Below, piece by piece: positions 40,024 to 49,519 of a stretch of DNA of 64,000 nt. The first letter of the stretch is position 1, and every line of letters begins with the position of its first letter. The stretch is from contig CP099605.1 in NCBI GenBank assembly GCA_024372625.1, positions 1,488,001 through 1,552,000 on the forward strand. Reading direction: 5' to 3'. The notes under the pieces were generated by a model. That model did no database searches, was not told the origin of the DNA, and saw nothing but the letters and a program-made list of their open reading frames with translations. Both the position numbers and the translations under genes were made by a program. The stretch is from Comamonadaceae bacterium OTU4NAUVB1 (GTDB taxonomy: Bacteria > Pseudomonadota > Gammaproteobacteria > Burkholderiales > Burkholderiaceae_C).

Positions 40024-40074
40024 TGGAGGGTCGGCAGGAAGGGACGCCCGCGCCACCATGGCGGCGCGAGCGGT

Positions 40075-40728
40075 TCAGGAATCGCCGGCGAGCGGTTCGC
40101 AGCGCTTGTCGCTCGCCGAGGCCGGCGTGCAGATCCGCAGGCGGCCGTTGCGTGTGATGAAGATGCGCCGGCTCTGCGCGAAGGCCTCGGTGCCGGTGAC
40201 ATCGTTGCGGGAGATGCTGATGCTGAGGTTGTTGAAGCTGTCGTCGGCCTTCTTGGCGAAGCCCGAACCATCGTAGCGCACGTAGGCGGGGTTGGCCTTC
40301 ACGCTGCCGGTGCCGGCGATCGTCAGGTAGGGCGCATCCAGTGCCTGCGCGAGCACGGTGAGGTCGGTGGCCGCGTCGTAGCGGCCGTCGCGGTCCATGT
40401 CGACGAAAGCCACGAAGCCCCGCGACCAGTCCCGGCGCCCGGGCTCCAGGGGCATCACCAGGGCCGGCAGGTTGCGCTTCATGGCTTCGGAGCGCGCCGC
40501 GTTGAGGCTGGCGACGAACGAATGGGACGCCGAGGCCATCTGCGCATTGCGCACGAGGGACGTGAACCCCGGCGCCGCCAGCACCAGCAGGATGCTCAGG
40601 ACGGCGAGCACCACCATCAGTTCCACCAGCGTGAAGCCGCACCCGCCGGGCCGCGCGCGCTGGCACCGCGACGGGCCCTGGCCCGCGCGGGCGGAAAGGG
40701 TGGACGGGGCGGGGCGGGCGCGGCGCAT
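40075..40728 (-). CDS. fimT: GspH/FimT-type minor pilin
   Basis: 217 residues. Prepilin with the peptidase motif CG|FTLVELMVVLAVLSILLVLAAP (Glu at +5) after an unusually long leader of about 30 residues (RRARPAPSTLSARAGQGP...). The GspH domain follows: GFTSLVRNAQMASASHSFVASLNAARSEAMKRN. The ATG at 40728 overlaps the pilE stop by one base (TGATG). It is the last gene of the pilV-pilW-pilX-pilY1-pilE-fimT operon; in Pseudomonas FimU comes first, so the position is shifted. Confidence 0.87.
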   Translation of the reverse strand: MRRARPAPSTLSARAGQGPSRCQRARPGGCGFTLVELMVVLAVLSILLVLAAPGFTSLVRNAQMASASHSFVASLNAARSEAMKRNLPALVMPLEPGRRDWSRGFVAFVDMDRDGRYDAATDLTVLAQALDAPYLTIAGTGSVKANPAYVRYDGSGFAKKADDSFNNLSISISRNDVTGTEAFAQSRRIFITRNGRLRICTPASASDKRCEPLAGDS

Positions 40729-41198
40729 CAGGGCCAGCAGGCGTGCGGCTCGGCGCGGGCGGTGCCGTCGCAGCCCCGGCTCCCCGTGCTCTCCATCCAG
40801 AGGACGCCGACGGCCGGGTCCGCGCGGGTCGGCGTCGCCGTGACGCGCACGCATTCGCCGAGCGACAGCGGCGCGCCGCCGCCCGCGTCGCAGGCCGTGG
40901 CGGCCAGCAGGTAGGCGGCCGTGGCCGGAAGGTCGCCCGAGTGGGTCTTGAACAGCGTGCCCGCCGCGCCGGGCGTCGACACGGCCAGGTAGGTGGACGC
41001 CTGGGTCATCGCGCGTTCCTGCTGCTGCAGCAGTTCGACGATCGCCGTCCGCCCCTCGGCGCGCCGCGCCTTCCGGACCGACGCCTGGTAGGCCGGCAGC
41101 GCGACCGTCGCGAGCAGCGCCACGACCGCCACGGCGACGGCCAGCTCGACGAGCGTGAGGCCGCGCGCGGCCGCGCCCGTGGCGCTAGTCGCCGGCAT
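40728..41198 (-). CDS. pilE: PilE-type type IV (minor) pilin
   Basis: 156 residues. The leader MPATSATGAAARG is followed by the cleavage and assembly segment G|LTLVELAVAVAVVALLATVALPAYQASVRKARRAEGRTA, with Glu at +5. C-terminal cysteines (CDAGGG, GECVRV, GCDGTAR, HACWP) can form the D-region disulfide. In this operon position PilE is a minor pilin priming fibre assembly with PilY1. The coding start lies 14 bases inside the pilY1 3' end. Confidence 0.9.
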   Translation of the reverse strand: MPATSATGAAARGLTLVELAVAVAVVALLATVALPAYQASVRKARRAEGRTAIVELLQQQERAMTQASTYLAVSTPGAAGTLFKTHSGDLPATAAYLLAATACDAGGGAPLSLGECVRVTATPTRADPAVGVLWMESTGSRGCDGTARAEPHACWP

Positions 41199-44100
41199 GG
41201 TGGAGGTCCTGGTAGTTCGGGATGCGACGCCAGTTGAGGACGCCGAAATCGCTCGTCCGGCTCAGCGAGCCGAAGTCGCCGGCCGCCGTCGAGCCCAGGG
41301 CGTCGTTGCCGCCGGAGCCCCGCGCGACGACCCGGCCCCGGGTCAGCGTGGTGCCGCGACCGGTGCCGTCGACCGCACCGTGGACCGAGGGGCCGCTGCG
41401 CACCACCAGTGGCGTCCCGGGCACCCCGACGGTCGATGCCCGGAAGCGGCCTTCGCCGGTCACCAGGCTCACCTGGTAGACGTTGCCGGAGCCGCCGCCG
41501 CACACGTCCTGCGTGGCGCCCGGCGGCACCAGCGAGGCGAAGACCAGCGTGTCGCCGAAGGTCGTCAGGTCGCTGACCTGGCGCTCGCCGGCGTCGGGCA
41601 GGTCGACCAGCCACCCGGCGCGCCGGGTCGTGTCGTCGCTCCCCCGCGGGCGGCCCCAGGCGAAGGCCGGAACGGTGAGCGTCCCGGCGCGCGCGACACC
41701 GGTGGCGAGGCGGTCCCGCCCGGCGATCGCCGCGCCCCCGTCCACCGTGGCGGAGGCGTCGTCCAGCAGCACGTAGAGCGACTGACGCTGCGCCGAGGCG
41801 GGGTCCTGGAGGTCGTCGGCCTCGAGGTGCTTGCCGGTGCCGAACGCGACCAGGACGCTCCGGCCGGGTCCGGCGAGCAGCCGGGGCGCCACGCTGATCG
41901 GTTGGGGACGACCGGCGGCGGACCCGGTGCCGGCGTCGCGGGCGACGAACAGCGGCAGTGCCGCACCGTCGCGGACGAAGGCCGACAACCCGGGCAGGGT
42001 CCAGCCGGCGCTGCCCTTCTTCGAGAAGTCGAGCTTCCACAGGCGGCCGTGGAGGTCCCCGAAGTACAGCGACTCGACCTCGCCGGCGCGTCCGATCACG
42101 GGGTTGAAATCCACGATCCCGGGCGACAGCGTGCCCGCCAGCGCGGCGTCGACCGGCATCGACAGGCGGAAATAACTGGTGCCGAGCCGCCAGGGCGTGC
42201 CGACGGGCTTGGACAGGTCGAGCAGGAAGATCGCCGGCGCGCCGTCCGCGCTCGCGTGGCCGTCGGGCCGGGTGTGATTGACGCCGCCGGCGACGACCAC
42301 GTAGGTGCGGTAGGTCGGCGCTCCCGCGGCGCTCGGGGCGCTGGTGCGGAATTTCAGGATCTGCGGCCGCCCGATCACGTTGCCCAGGGCGGGATCGTCG
42401 CGGTCGGTGAACTCCCACAGGACCTTCGAGGCGTCGAAGGCGCCCGGATCGCTCACGTCCAGCGCGTAGACGCCCTGGCCGCCGCCGCCCGTGCCGCCCG
42501 CGAGCACCGTCTTCCAGCCGCCGTCGGCCGTCTCGGCCTCGGCCACGCGCGGGGTGGCGTCGACGTAGGCGCGATGCAGGCCCGCGTCGTAGGCGGGCGA
42601 GGTCAGGGCGGCGAGGTGCGGCCCCATCCAGCTCGGGATGTAGCCGAAGAGCTCGTCGCCGGTGTCGGCATCGAAGGCGTGGAGCATGCCGTCGTTGGCG
42701 CCCGCGAACACCGCCTTGTGGCGGGCCGCGTGCCGGTCGTGGAACGCGACGTACGACGTCGAGCCGTGGCGGGCCGTGGGCGCGCCGGAGAACGCGACGC
42801 CCGAGTTCACGAAATCGCCCAGGCGACTGGTCCGCCGGCGGAACCTGACGCCCTCCAGGCGCCGGTCGCCGCGCAGGAAATCGACGCGCTGGGGTCCCAG
42901 CCCGTCCGGCGGCGTCGCCGCGTCGACCCGGTCGAGCCATGCCTTCGGCCGGTCGGCGCCGCCGTCCTCCAGCCGCCCCCAGCGGAACTCGTCGGCCGTG
43001 CGCGACGACGCGTCGACCCGCCCGATGAAGATCCGCCGCCGATCGGGGTCGAGCGCGGGCGCGTCGAGGCGTTCGGCCGCGGACCAGCGGGCCTCGGCGC
43101 GGTCGCTGCCGGCCCGCACGCGGCCGCTCCCGTCGAGCGTGAGCGGCAGCGCCAGCAGGTCGCCGCGCCAGCCGTCGGTGTCGAAGCTGGTGCGGTAGAT
43201 GGCGGCGGTCTCGCCGACCGCGAGGCCGGCCGTCGGCACGTCGCCCGAGGCGATGGTGTGGCTGCGCGAGGCGATGCCCGCGAAGATCTCGTCGAGCCCG
43301 CGCAGGACGGCGCCCGCGCTGCTCGCGAGGTGGTAGGTGCGCGGATCGCCCTGGCCGGCGGCATGCTCCCAGGCCCCGTTGTCGAGCGCGCCCTTGTCAT
43401 CGACGAAGGGGTTGCCGATGCCCGAGCGGTCCTGGAAGCCGCCGTACTTGGCGGCCAGGAAGAACTGGTTGCGGCGGCGGTCCTCGAGCCGGGTGCTGTC
43501 GCCGTATTCGTTCACGTCCAGCACGTAGGTCGTCACGCGCATGCCCGGGCGCTGGCGAGCCGGCTCGGCGGTCCACGCGGTGCCGCGGATGTCGTGCGTG
43601 CGGGCCCAGTACGCCATGCCGGCGATGTCGTGACCGGGGCCGATGGTGGCCAGCGCGGGGATCGGCGAGCGCGGCGAGCCGGGCGGGTTGGGATTGGCGC
43701 TGGCACGGGACGGATCGTCCGGATAGGGCACGCGCGTGCCCGACTCGAAGCCGCCGACGACGCGCGTCCATGCGGCGAAATCGGGCTCGTTGCGCGCGGG
43801 GTCGGCCGAGCGTGGGAATTCCTCCGGGTCGACGCTCGCGCGGCCGGGGATCGACGCGTCCTTGTGCGTGTGGATGTCGCCGATGACCAGGATGTTGTTG
43901 CGCAGGCAGGACTGGTCCTTCGTGGCGCTGCCGCCCGCGTGCGGGTCGTCCCAGCGGTCGTGGACGGGGAAGCCGTCCTTCATCGCGTCGGTCATGCCGG
44001 CGGTGGCCTGCGGGGTCGGCGGCAGGCCCTGCACGTAGCGCAGGGCCTCGTAGTACAGCTCGCCCACCGGATCGTGGCGCTTGTACAGGCCGGGTTCGGT

Positions 44101-45216
44101 CCCGGTTCGGCCGAACCGGTTGAGGTAGTTGACGACGCCGCTCACGCCTTCGGCCGCGCCATCGGGGTTGGGGATGAACACGCCGGTCGACGGGTCCCAT
44201 TCCATTTTCGGGTTGACCTGCTGTCGCGCGCCCGCCGCGTCGATGCGCGTCGCGCCGACGAACTTCATCGGCGCGCGCAGCACGCCCCCGTAGCGCGCGT
44301 TGCTCGCATCGAGCAGGTAGCCGAAGGCCGCCACGCGCACGCGATCGCCATATTTCTGCAGGTTGCCCACCGGCTTGAAGTTGCCCGCCGGCTGGAGCGC
44401 GCACAGGCCGCTGCGTGGATCGGCCAGCGCACCCGTGCCGTCCGTCTCGCACACGCGCACGCGGGCGTAGAAGAACCGGTCGCTCGACAGCCGCGTCGAG
44501 CCGTGCGCGGTCCTCGGAGCGCCGCCGTCCACCGGCAGCGCGACGCCCAGGTCGGCGTTGGCCCCCGGGGTCGTGCAGCGGCCGCCGGCCTCGGTGCCGA
44601 ACTCGACCCGGTCCAGGCAATTGCCGATGAAGACGTCGCCGCGCCAGTCGCCCAGCAGCGTCCGGGGCAGGGCGTCGCCGGCGGCGCCGCGCGCGAGTCG
44701 CTTGCGCAGGAAGTTGCCGTCGAAAGGCGCATAGAGCACGGCGCGCTGCAGCACGGTCAGCGTGGGCGTGTCGACGATGCGGTCGCCTCCGGTCAGGCCC
44801 AGGCGCAGCACGTCGATGGCCGAACTCGTGGCCCAGTTCATGAAATTGCCGCTGAAGCCGGCGCCGCCGCAGCCGTGGGCGGTCGCCGCACCGAAGCGGT
44901 CGAAGCGGCGCAGCGATGCATCGGCGTCATCCACGTAGGCATAGCAGCTCTCGGTGTCGAAATGACCGATGTACGCGTCGGTGGCGTCGTAGACGGGGTC
45001 GAGGTACTGGGCGCCGACGGTCGGATACTCGACCGACAGCGCCAGGGTGAGCGTCGGCCGGTGACCGCCGGTCCCGGCGTGAAGCGGCTCGGCGGACAGT
45101 TGCACCTGCCGGACGGCCGGGGTCTGGCCGAACGCCAGCCAGGAACCGGCGAGCGCCAGTAGGAGTGCGGGCGGCAGCCACCGCGTCGCGGTGGTCGATC
45201 GGAGGCGTCTTGCCAT
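41185..45216 (-). CDS. pilY1: PilY1/PilC-family pilus tip adhesin
   Basis: 1343 residues. Calcium-modulated tip adhesin and biogenesis factor of type IV pili. Signal peptide WLPPALLLALAGSWLAFGQ near residue 15. The N-terminal half is the variable host/surface part, rich in Gly/Asp with several Cys; no clear von Willebrand A fold is seen. The C-terminal half is the conserved beta-propeller: KAVFAGANDGMLHAFDADTGDELFGYIP, VLAGGTGGGGQGVYALDVSDPGAF, GRPQILKF and LYFGDLHGRLWKLDF. It lies in order after pilX (six-base gap) and overlaps pilE. The length is in the upper part of the family range. Confidence 0.93.
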   Translation of the reverse strand: MARRLRSTTATRWLPPALLLALAGSWLAFGQTPAVRQVQLSAEPLHAGTGGHRPTLTLALSVEYPTVGAQYLDPVYDATDAYIGHFDTESCYAYVDDADASLRRFDRFGAATAHGCGGAGFSGNFMNWATSSAIDVLRLGLTGGDRIVDTPTLTVLQRAVLYAPFDGNFLRKRLARGAAGDALPRTLLGDWRGDVFIGNCLDRVEFGTEAGGRCTTPGANADLGVALPVDGGAPRTAHGSTRLSSDRFFYARVRVCETDGTGALADPRSGLCALQPAGNFKPVGNLQKYGDRVRVAAFGYLLDASNARYGGVLRAPMKFVGATRIDAAGARQQVNPKMEWDPSTGVFIPNPDGAAEGVSGVVNYLNRFGRTGTEPGLYKRHDPVGELYYEALRYVQGLPPTPQATAGMTDAMKDGFPVHDRWDDPHAGGSATKDQSCLRNNILVIGDIHTHKDASIPGRASVDPEEFPRSADPARNEPDFAAWTRVVGGFESGTRVPYPDDPSRASANPNPPGSPRSPIPALATIGPGHDIAGMAYWARTHDIRGTAWTAEPARQRPGMRVTTYVLDVNEYGDSTRLEDRRRNQFFLAAKYGGFQDRSGIGNPFVDDKGALDNGAWEHAAGQGDPRTYHLASSAGAVLRGLDEIFAGIASRSHTIASGDVPTAGLAVGETAAIYRTSFDTDGWRGDLLALPLTLDGSGRVRAGSDRAEARWSAAERLDAPALDPDRRRIFIGRVDASSRTADEFRWGRLEDGGADRPKAWLDRVDAATPPDGLGPQRVDFLRGDRRLEGVRFRRRTSRLGDFVNSGVAFSGAPTARHGSTSYVAFHDRHAARHKAVFAGANDGMLHAFDADTGDELFGYIPSWMGPHLAALTSPAYDAGLHRAYVDATPRVAEAETADGGWKTVLAGGTGGGGQGVYALDVSDPGAFDASKVLWEFTDRDDPALGNVIGRPQILKFRTSAPSAAGAPTYRTYVVVAGGVNHTRPDGHASADGAPAIFLLDLSKPVGTPWRLGTSYFRLSMPVDAALAGTLSPGIVDFNPVIGRAGEVESLYFGDLHGRLWKLDFSKKGSAGWTLPGLSAFVRDGAALPLFVARDAGTGSAAGRPQPISVAPRLLAGPGRSVLVAFGTGKHLEADDLQDPASAQRQSLYVLLDDASATVDGGAAIAGRDRLATGVARAGTLTVPAFAWGRPRGSDDTTRRAGWLVDLPDAGERQVSDLTTFGDTLVFASLVPPGATQDVCGGGSGNVYQVSLVTGEGRFRASTVGVPGTPLVVRSGPSVHGAVDGTGRGTTLTRGRVVARGSGGNDALGSTAAGDFGSLSRTSDFGVLNWRRIPNYQDLHHAGD

Positions 45217-45222
45217 GCGGGT

Positions 45223-45834
45223 TCAGTCCTTCTTCCTGCGGTAGAGCGCCTGTACGACGGCCTGGATGTCGCGACGCGGGCCGAAGCCCATCGCGGTGAC
45301 GCGGAAGACCCGAGGCGCCGGCGCCGACAGGTCGGCCATCGGTTCCCGGTCGTCCACGGCCTCGACGATGTAGCGCGGCGCCAGTGCCGGTCGCACGCCG
45401 TTCTCGACGCCCGCGCCGCTGGCGAAGGTGCGGCCGGTGAATTCGCCGAAACCCGCGGTGCGCGTGGCGTCGGTGAAATCGACCTCCTGCCAGACCGGCT
45501 TGCCCGAGAGTTTCTGGATGCACAGCCCACGGCTTCTCGGGCCGGTGCCGCAGCCCTCGGCGAAGTCGATGCCGGCGCCGTCGGCGAACGCATCCGCGCG
45601 GGCGACGGCGGCGGGAGGCCCGTCGATGTCGCGGATCGCGTCGGCCAATCCGGCTTCGGCCGACTGGAGCGCGGACTGCGCGTCGCGGTCGTTGCGCGCG
45701 CCACGCTCGTTCATCATCGCGATCTGCGCCGCGCCGAGGCCCAGGATCGAGATTAGCAGCAGCACCTGCAGCACGACGACGAGCGCCAGGCCCTGCTGCT
45801 GCACCCGGGTCGCCGGATCGCGCGGCCGCCTCAT
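45223..45834 (-). CDS. pilX: PilX-type minor pilin
   Basis: 203 residues. N-terminal PilX domain: QQQG|LALVVVLQVLLLISILGLGAAQIAMMNERGARND, with no Glu at +5, as is common in PilX. It then has AFQSAEAGL-like DAQSALQSAEAGLADAI, the family motif. The C-terminal half is variable. The ATG overlaps the pilW stop (ATGA at 45831-45834). Part of the minor pilin complex that primes the pilus and holds PilY1. Confidence 0.9.
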   Translation of the reverse strand: MRRPRDPATRVQQQGLALVVVLQVLLLISILGLGAAQIAMMNERGARNDRDAQSALQSAEAGLADAIRDIDGPPAAVARADAFADGAGIDFAEGCGTGPRSRGLCIQKLSGKPVWQEVDFTDATRTAGFGEFTGRTFASGAGVENGVRPALAPRYIVEAVDDREPMADLSAPAPRVFRVTAMGFGPRRDIQAVVQALYRRKKD

Positions 45835-46820
45835 GGCGGACCCGCGTGGTTGCGCAGCTGGACCGTGAGCGCCGCCGTGCGACGCAGCCGCCCGTCCGCC
45901 TCCGGCACGAAGCGGGTGCCGGCGTCGTCCCCGGAGGACAGGGCCTCGCCGAGCGGATGCAGCGTGGTCCTCGACTGGCGGTCCAGGGCGGTGCCGGGCG
46001 GGCCGCGCAGCACCATGCCGATGCGCAGCGAACGCACGTGCAGCCAGTTCTCGCGGGTCGCCGCGTCGTCGCCGGCCACGACCAGCTGGTCGGCGCGCAG
46101 GTAGCGCTCCGCCACGCCGTCGGCCGGTGCGTCGGCCGGCGTCTTCAACTTCGGCCGAACGCCGTCGACGCCGTAGAGCACCTGGAAGCTCTCGACGCCC
46201 TGGACGGCCGGGTGCGGCGCACCGAGCACCGTCCCGGCGCTGCCGGAGGTGCCGGCCGCGCACATCAGGGAGGGCTCGGCGTCGCTGCCCACGGCGACGT
46301 AGAACACGCTGACGCTCCGGTCGTCGCGTTCGGACGGTGGCGTCTTCGCGATGTCGCCCATGCAGTCGAGGGTGGCATGGTCGGTCTCGTCGGCTCCCGG
46401 GGCGCGCGCCGCGGCCTGGGTCCGCAGCACGAGGACATCGCCGCCCTGGCGGCAGGACGCACCGGCCGACGCGGTGCAGCCGGTACCGCGACTGCCGTTG
46501 GGCCCCGCCGGGCCGAGGGCGCCGTCGTAACCCTGGACGTCGCTCGGCGGCAGCGGCACGTCCGCGGCCGGCACGGGGAAGCGAACGCCCCGCGCCTGCA
46601 CGGCATGCGCGTCCGCCAGATAGCCGCTCTGGGCGGCGATCCGCTGCACGAGATCGACGGCGAAGCGGGTGTTGTCCTGCAACTGGCCGACGGCGTCGAC
46701 GCCGTGAAAGCCGCGCCGCGTGGCCAGCAGCACGGTCACGGCGGCGAGGACGACGATCAGCGACAGCACCAGCGTCACCATCAGTTCGATCAGCGTGAGG
46801 CCGCGTTCGCGCCGTCTCAC
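45831..46820 (-). CDS. pilW: PilW-type minor pilin
   Basis: 329 residues. Very short leader (VVRRRERG) then G|LTLIELMVTLVLSLIVVLAAVTVLLATRRGF, with Glu at +5, and the PilW motif QLQDNTRFAVDLVQRIAAQSGYL. The body holds paired Cys (GTGCTASAGASC) and a Gly/Ala-rich region. The start is GTG at 46820, overlapping the pilV stop as GTGA, the only start giving a normal prepilin leader. Confidence 0.9.
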   Translation of the reverse strand: MRRRERGLTLIELMVTLVLSLIVVLAAVTVLLATRRGFHGVDAVGQLQDNTRFAVDLVQRIAAQSGYLADAHAVQARGVRFPVPAADVPLPPSDVQGYDGALGPAGPNGSRGTGCTASAGASCRQGGDVLVLRTQAAARAPGADETDHATLDCMGDIAKTPPSERDDRSVSVFYVAVGSDAEPSLMCAAGTSGSAGTVLGAPHPAVQGVESFQVLYGVDGVRPKLKTPADAPADGVAERYLRADQLVVAGDDAATRENWLHVRSLRIGMVLRGPPGTALDRQSRTTLHPLGEALSSGDDAGTRFVPEADGRLRRTAALTVQLRNHAGPP

Positions 46821-47425
46821 GACGCCGTTCCCAGGAGCACCGGGACGGAGACCGACGGTCGGCTGTCGGCGGCGTCGACGTGATCGAACGCCGCGCCGCC
46901 GGTGCGGGAACGGTCGGTGCTCGCGCGGCGCCATCCGAGTTTGATCCGAAGGAGGTCGCCCGTGCCGCTGCAGGCCCAGACGGGCAGGCCGTCGGCGTCG
47001 AAGGGTCGTTCGTCGAAGCAGACCGTGACGTGCGCACCGGGCAGGCCGCTCGCGGAGGCGAACACGCGCTGCAGCCACTCGCCCATGTCCCAGGCCGCCA
47101 CCTGCTGCGGCGTGGCGCAGTCCGCGGTCATGCAGTCGGGTGCGACGCCGGCGGGCGCGGTGCGCGTGCGCGACTGCAGGTAGGGGTTGGCGCCGGGGCT
47201 GCGGCGCAGGGCGATGTCGGGGTTGCCGCGCAGGCGTTCGGCCAGGTCCGTCGCCAGTCGCACGGCGCTCGCCTGGAGCCGCGCCTCGCGGGCGTTGCGC
47301 AGCGCGGCGGCCTGGAGACCGGCCATGCCCAGCAGGCCGACCGACAGGATGACGATCGAGACGAGGACCTCGATCAGCGTCGAGCCGGCCGCCTCCCGGC
47401 GCCGGCACGGATTACTTTGTCGCAC
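46817..47425 (-). CDS. pilV: PilV-type minor pilin
   Basis: 202 residues. Leader VRQSNPCRRREAAG, then G|STLIEVLVSIVILSVGLLGMAGLQAAALRNAREARLQASAVRLATDLAERLRGNP, the PilV/type IV modification motif with Glu at +5. The start is GTG at 47425 with GGGGGAA upstream; the frame remains open another 96 codons but that stretch lacks pilin features. First gene of the minor pilin operon, whose promoter should lie in 47426-47588. Confidence 0.88.
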   Translation of the reverse strand: MRQSNPCRRREAAGSTLIEVLVSIVILSVGLLGMAGLQAAALRNAREARLQASAVRLATDLAERLRGNPDIALRRSPGANPYLQSRTRTAPAGVAPDCMTADCATPQQVAAWDMGEWLQRVFASASGLPGAHVTVCFDERPFDADGLPVWACSGTGDLLRIKLGWRRASTDRSRTGGAAFDHVDAADSRPSVSVPVLLGTAS

Positions 47426-47588
47426 GCGTTCCCCCAGCTTCTTGATGCCGCCTCCCTGGATGGCGACTTGTGCGGGGGATTCTGGGGGGCCTGGGCGGCC
47501 GGGGCGTGCCGCCCGGCGAGGGCTGGGCGCCATTCGGCGGCGCGATCGTCCATCGGCGGGCCGGACGTCGCCATGGCGGGAATCGGCG

Positions 47589-48032
47589 TCAGATGTCCTT
47601 GAGCAGCTGCCGGAACTCGTCGACGTCCTCGAAGCTGCGATAGACCGAGGCGAAACGCACGTAGGCGACCTTGTCCATGCCTTCGAGTTCGCGCATGACG
47701 AGCCCGCCGACATCGGTCGTGGCGATCTCGCGCAGGCCGCTCGAGAGCAACTGCTGCTCGATGCGCAGCAGCGCGCCGTCGATCTGCTCGATGCCCACCG
47801 GGCGCTTGCGAAGTGCCAGCATCATCGAGGCGCGCACCTTCTTGGAGTCGAAGTCGGCGCGGCTGCCGTCCTTCTTGACGACGACGGGAAAGCCCACGTC
47901 GGGGCGTTCGTAGGTGGTGAAACGCTTGTCGCAGGCGCCGCACTGCCGACGACGGCGCACGAAGTCGCCATCCTCCGAGACGCGGGTCTCGACGACCTGC
48001 GTCTCGGCATGACGGCAGAACGGGCACTTCAT
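47589..48032 (-). CDS. nrdR: Transcriptional repressor NrdR
   Basis: 147 residues. Repressor of ribonucleotide reductase genes sensing ATP/dATP. The N-terminal zinc ribbon has CPFC (C3, C6) and CGAC (C31, C34); [18 protein letters not shown] is the family signature. The ATP-cone follows from about residue 49 ([30 protein letters not shown]). It starts 22 bases after glyA; glyA-nrdR linkage is common in Betaproteobacteria, so nrdR probably shares the glyA transcript. Confidence 0.96.
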   Translation of the reverse strand: MKCPFCRHAETQVVETRVSEDGDFVRRRRQCGACDKRFTTYERPDVGFPVVVKKDGSRADFDSKKVRASMMLALRKRPVGIEQIDGALLRIEQQLLSSGLREIATTDVGGLVMRELEGMDKVAYVRFASVYRSFEDVDEFRQLLKDI

Positions 48033-48054
48033 GCGGTCGTGCCGGTGGCGTCGC

Positions 48055-49299
48055 TCAGCGGTAGACCGGGAACCGGCTGGTCAGCGCGTGCACTTTGGCG
48101 CGGACGGCCTCGATGTTGGCCGCGTCGCGCGGGTTCTCGAGGACATCGGCCACGAGGTTGGCCGTCAGGCGCGCCTCCTCGTCCTTGAAGCCGCGCGTGG
48201 TCATGGCCGGCGTGCCGATGCGCACGCCGCTGGTGACCATCGGCTTTTCCGGGTCGTTGGGGATCGCGTTCTTGTTGATGGTCATGTGGGCGCTGCCCAG
48301 CACGGCCTCGGCTTCCTTGCCGGTGATGCCCTTGGCACGCAGGTCGACCAGCATGACGTGGCTCTCGGTGCGGCCGCTGACGATGCGCAGGCCGCGCTCG
48401 GTCAGGGTGTCCGCCACGATCTGCGCGTTCCTCACGACCTGCTGCTGGTAGGCCTTGAACTCGGGCGCCATGGCCTCCTTGAAGGCCACGGCCTTGGCCG
48501 CGATCACGTGCATCAGGGGGCCGCCCTGCAGGCCGGGGAAGATGGCGCTGTTGATCGCCTTCTCGTGCTGCGACCTCATCAGGATGATGCCGCCGCGCGG
48601 CCCGCGCAGGCTCTTGTGCGTGGTGGAAGTGACGACGTCGGCGTGCGGCACCGGGTTGGGATAGACGCCCGCGGCGACGAGTCCGGCGTAGTGCGCGATG
48701 TCGACCATGAAGATCGCGCCGACATCCCTGGCGACCTTGGCGAAACGCTCGAAGTCGATGCGCAGCGAATAGGCCGAAGCCCCCGCGATGATCAGCTTGG
48801 GCCGGTGCTCGTGCGCCTTGCGCTCCATCGCGTCGTAATCGATGGCTTCGTTGGCGTCCAGGCCGTAGCTCACGACGTTGAACCACTTGCCGCTCATGTT
48901 GAGCGGCATGCCGTGCGTGAGGTGGCCGCCTTCGGCCAGGCTCATGCCCATGATGGTGTCGCCAGGCTTGAGGAAGGCCAGCATGACGGCTTCGTTGGCC
49001 GAGGCACCGCAGTGCGGCTGCACGTTGGCCGCGTCGGCGCCGAAGAGCTGCTTGACGCGGTCGATGGCCAGTTGCTCGGCCACGTCGACGTGCTCGCAGC
49101 CGCCGTAGTAGCGTTTGCCGGGATAGCCCTCGGCGTACTTGTTGGTGAGCTGGGAACCCTGTGCCTGCATGACGGCGGGCGAGGCGTAGTTCTCGCTGGC
49201 GATCAGCTCGATGTGGTGCTCCTGGCGGGCGTTCTCCGCCTGGATGGCGGCCCAGAGCTCGGGGTCGGTCTGTTCGACCAGGATGTCGCGGTGGTACAT
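48055..49299 (-). CDS. glyA: Serine hydroxymethyltransferase
   Basis: 414 residues. PLP enzyme interconverting serine and glycine with one-carbon transfer to tetrahydrofolate. [42 protein letters not shown] is near the N-terminus; the PLP lysine is in [19 protein letters not shown] near 230. The ATG at 49299 has AAAGGAC upstream and is the family start; the frame runs 34 codons further upstream, but that is the riboswitch leader. The long leader carries a ZTP aptamer. Confidence 0.98.
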   Translation of the reverse strand: MYHRDILVEQTDPELWAAIQAENARQEHHIELIASENYASPAVMQAQGSQLTNKYAEGYPGKRYYGGCEHVDVAEQLAIDRVKQLFGADAANVQPHCGASANEAVMLAFLKPGDTIMGMSLAEGGHLTHGMPLNMSGKWFNVVSYGLDANEAIDYDAMERKAHEHRPKLIIAGASAYSLRIDFERFAKVARDVGAIFMVDIAHYAGLVAAGVYPNPVPHADVVTSTTHKSLRGPRGGIILMRSQHEKAINSAIFPGLQGGPLMHVIAAKAVAFKEAMAPEFKAYQQQVVRNAQIVADTLTERGLRIVSGRTESHVMLVDLRAKGITGKEAEAVLGSAHMTINKNAIPNDPEKPMVTSGVRIGTPAMTTRGFKDEEARLTANLVADVLENPRDAANIEAVRAKVHALTSRFPVYR

Positions 49300-49343
49300 G
49301 GCAGTCCTTTGAAGACGGTGGTCCTTGTGCTTCCAGCAAACAA

Positions 49344-49470
49344 GGGCTGCCCAGGCGAACGGCTGAACACCCGTCCACCCATGAAAGGCGGGGGGCGGCA
49401 CGCTTCCCAGTGGTAGTCCACGTCAGCGCCATCCACCGCAGAAGGGGTGGCGCCTATCGCCAGTCGCGTA
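49344..49470 (-). ncRNA. ZTP (pfl motif) riboswitch upstream of glyA
   Basis: Read on the minus strand, the leader contains GCGACTGGCGATAGGCGCC, then GTGGACTACCACTGGGAAGC followed by GTGCCGC, and ends GCCGTTCGCCTGGGCAGCCC. These are the 5' ACUGGCG element, the CCAC-GGG-AGCG segment and the terminal pseudoknot/hairpin of the pfl RNA, known to sense ZTP/ZMP (AICAR phosphates) when folate one-carbon supply is short, and known to control glyA, purH and folD. A small CCTTGT/ACAAGG hairpin and the ribosome binding site follow, so control may be at translation. Confidence 0.82.
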
Positions 49471-49477
49471 CCGGTCG

Positions 49478-49483
49478 AGTGTA
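49478..49483 (-). promoter_or_regulatory. Probable glyA -10 box
   Basis: On the minus strand TACACT stands about eight bases before the riboswitch aptamer, so the transcript would start at the edge of the RNA fold. No good -35 is apparent. Confidence 0.45.
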
Positions 49484-49519
49484 GCCCAGCGCCCTGAAAC
49501 CCCTGGACCGCGCGGGCTC

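Noticed and set aside
41155..45162. 1335-codon open frame antisense to pilY1
   Set aside because: Ala/Arg/Gly-rich shadow; pilY1 has clear motifs on the other strand.
49302..49432. Short minus-strand frame ([11 protein letters not shown]...) as an N-terminal extension of GlyA or a leader peptide
   Set aside because: It lies within the ZTP riboswitch, whose structure explains the conservation better.
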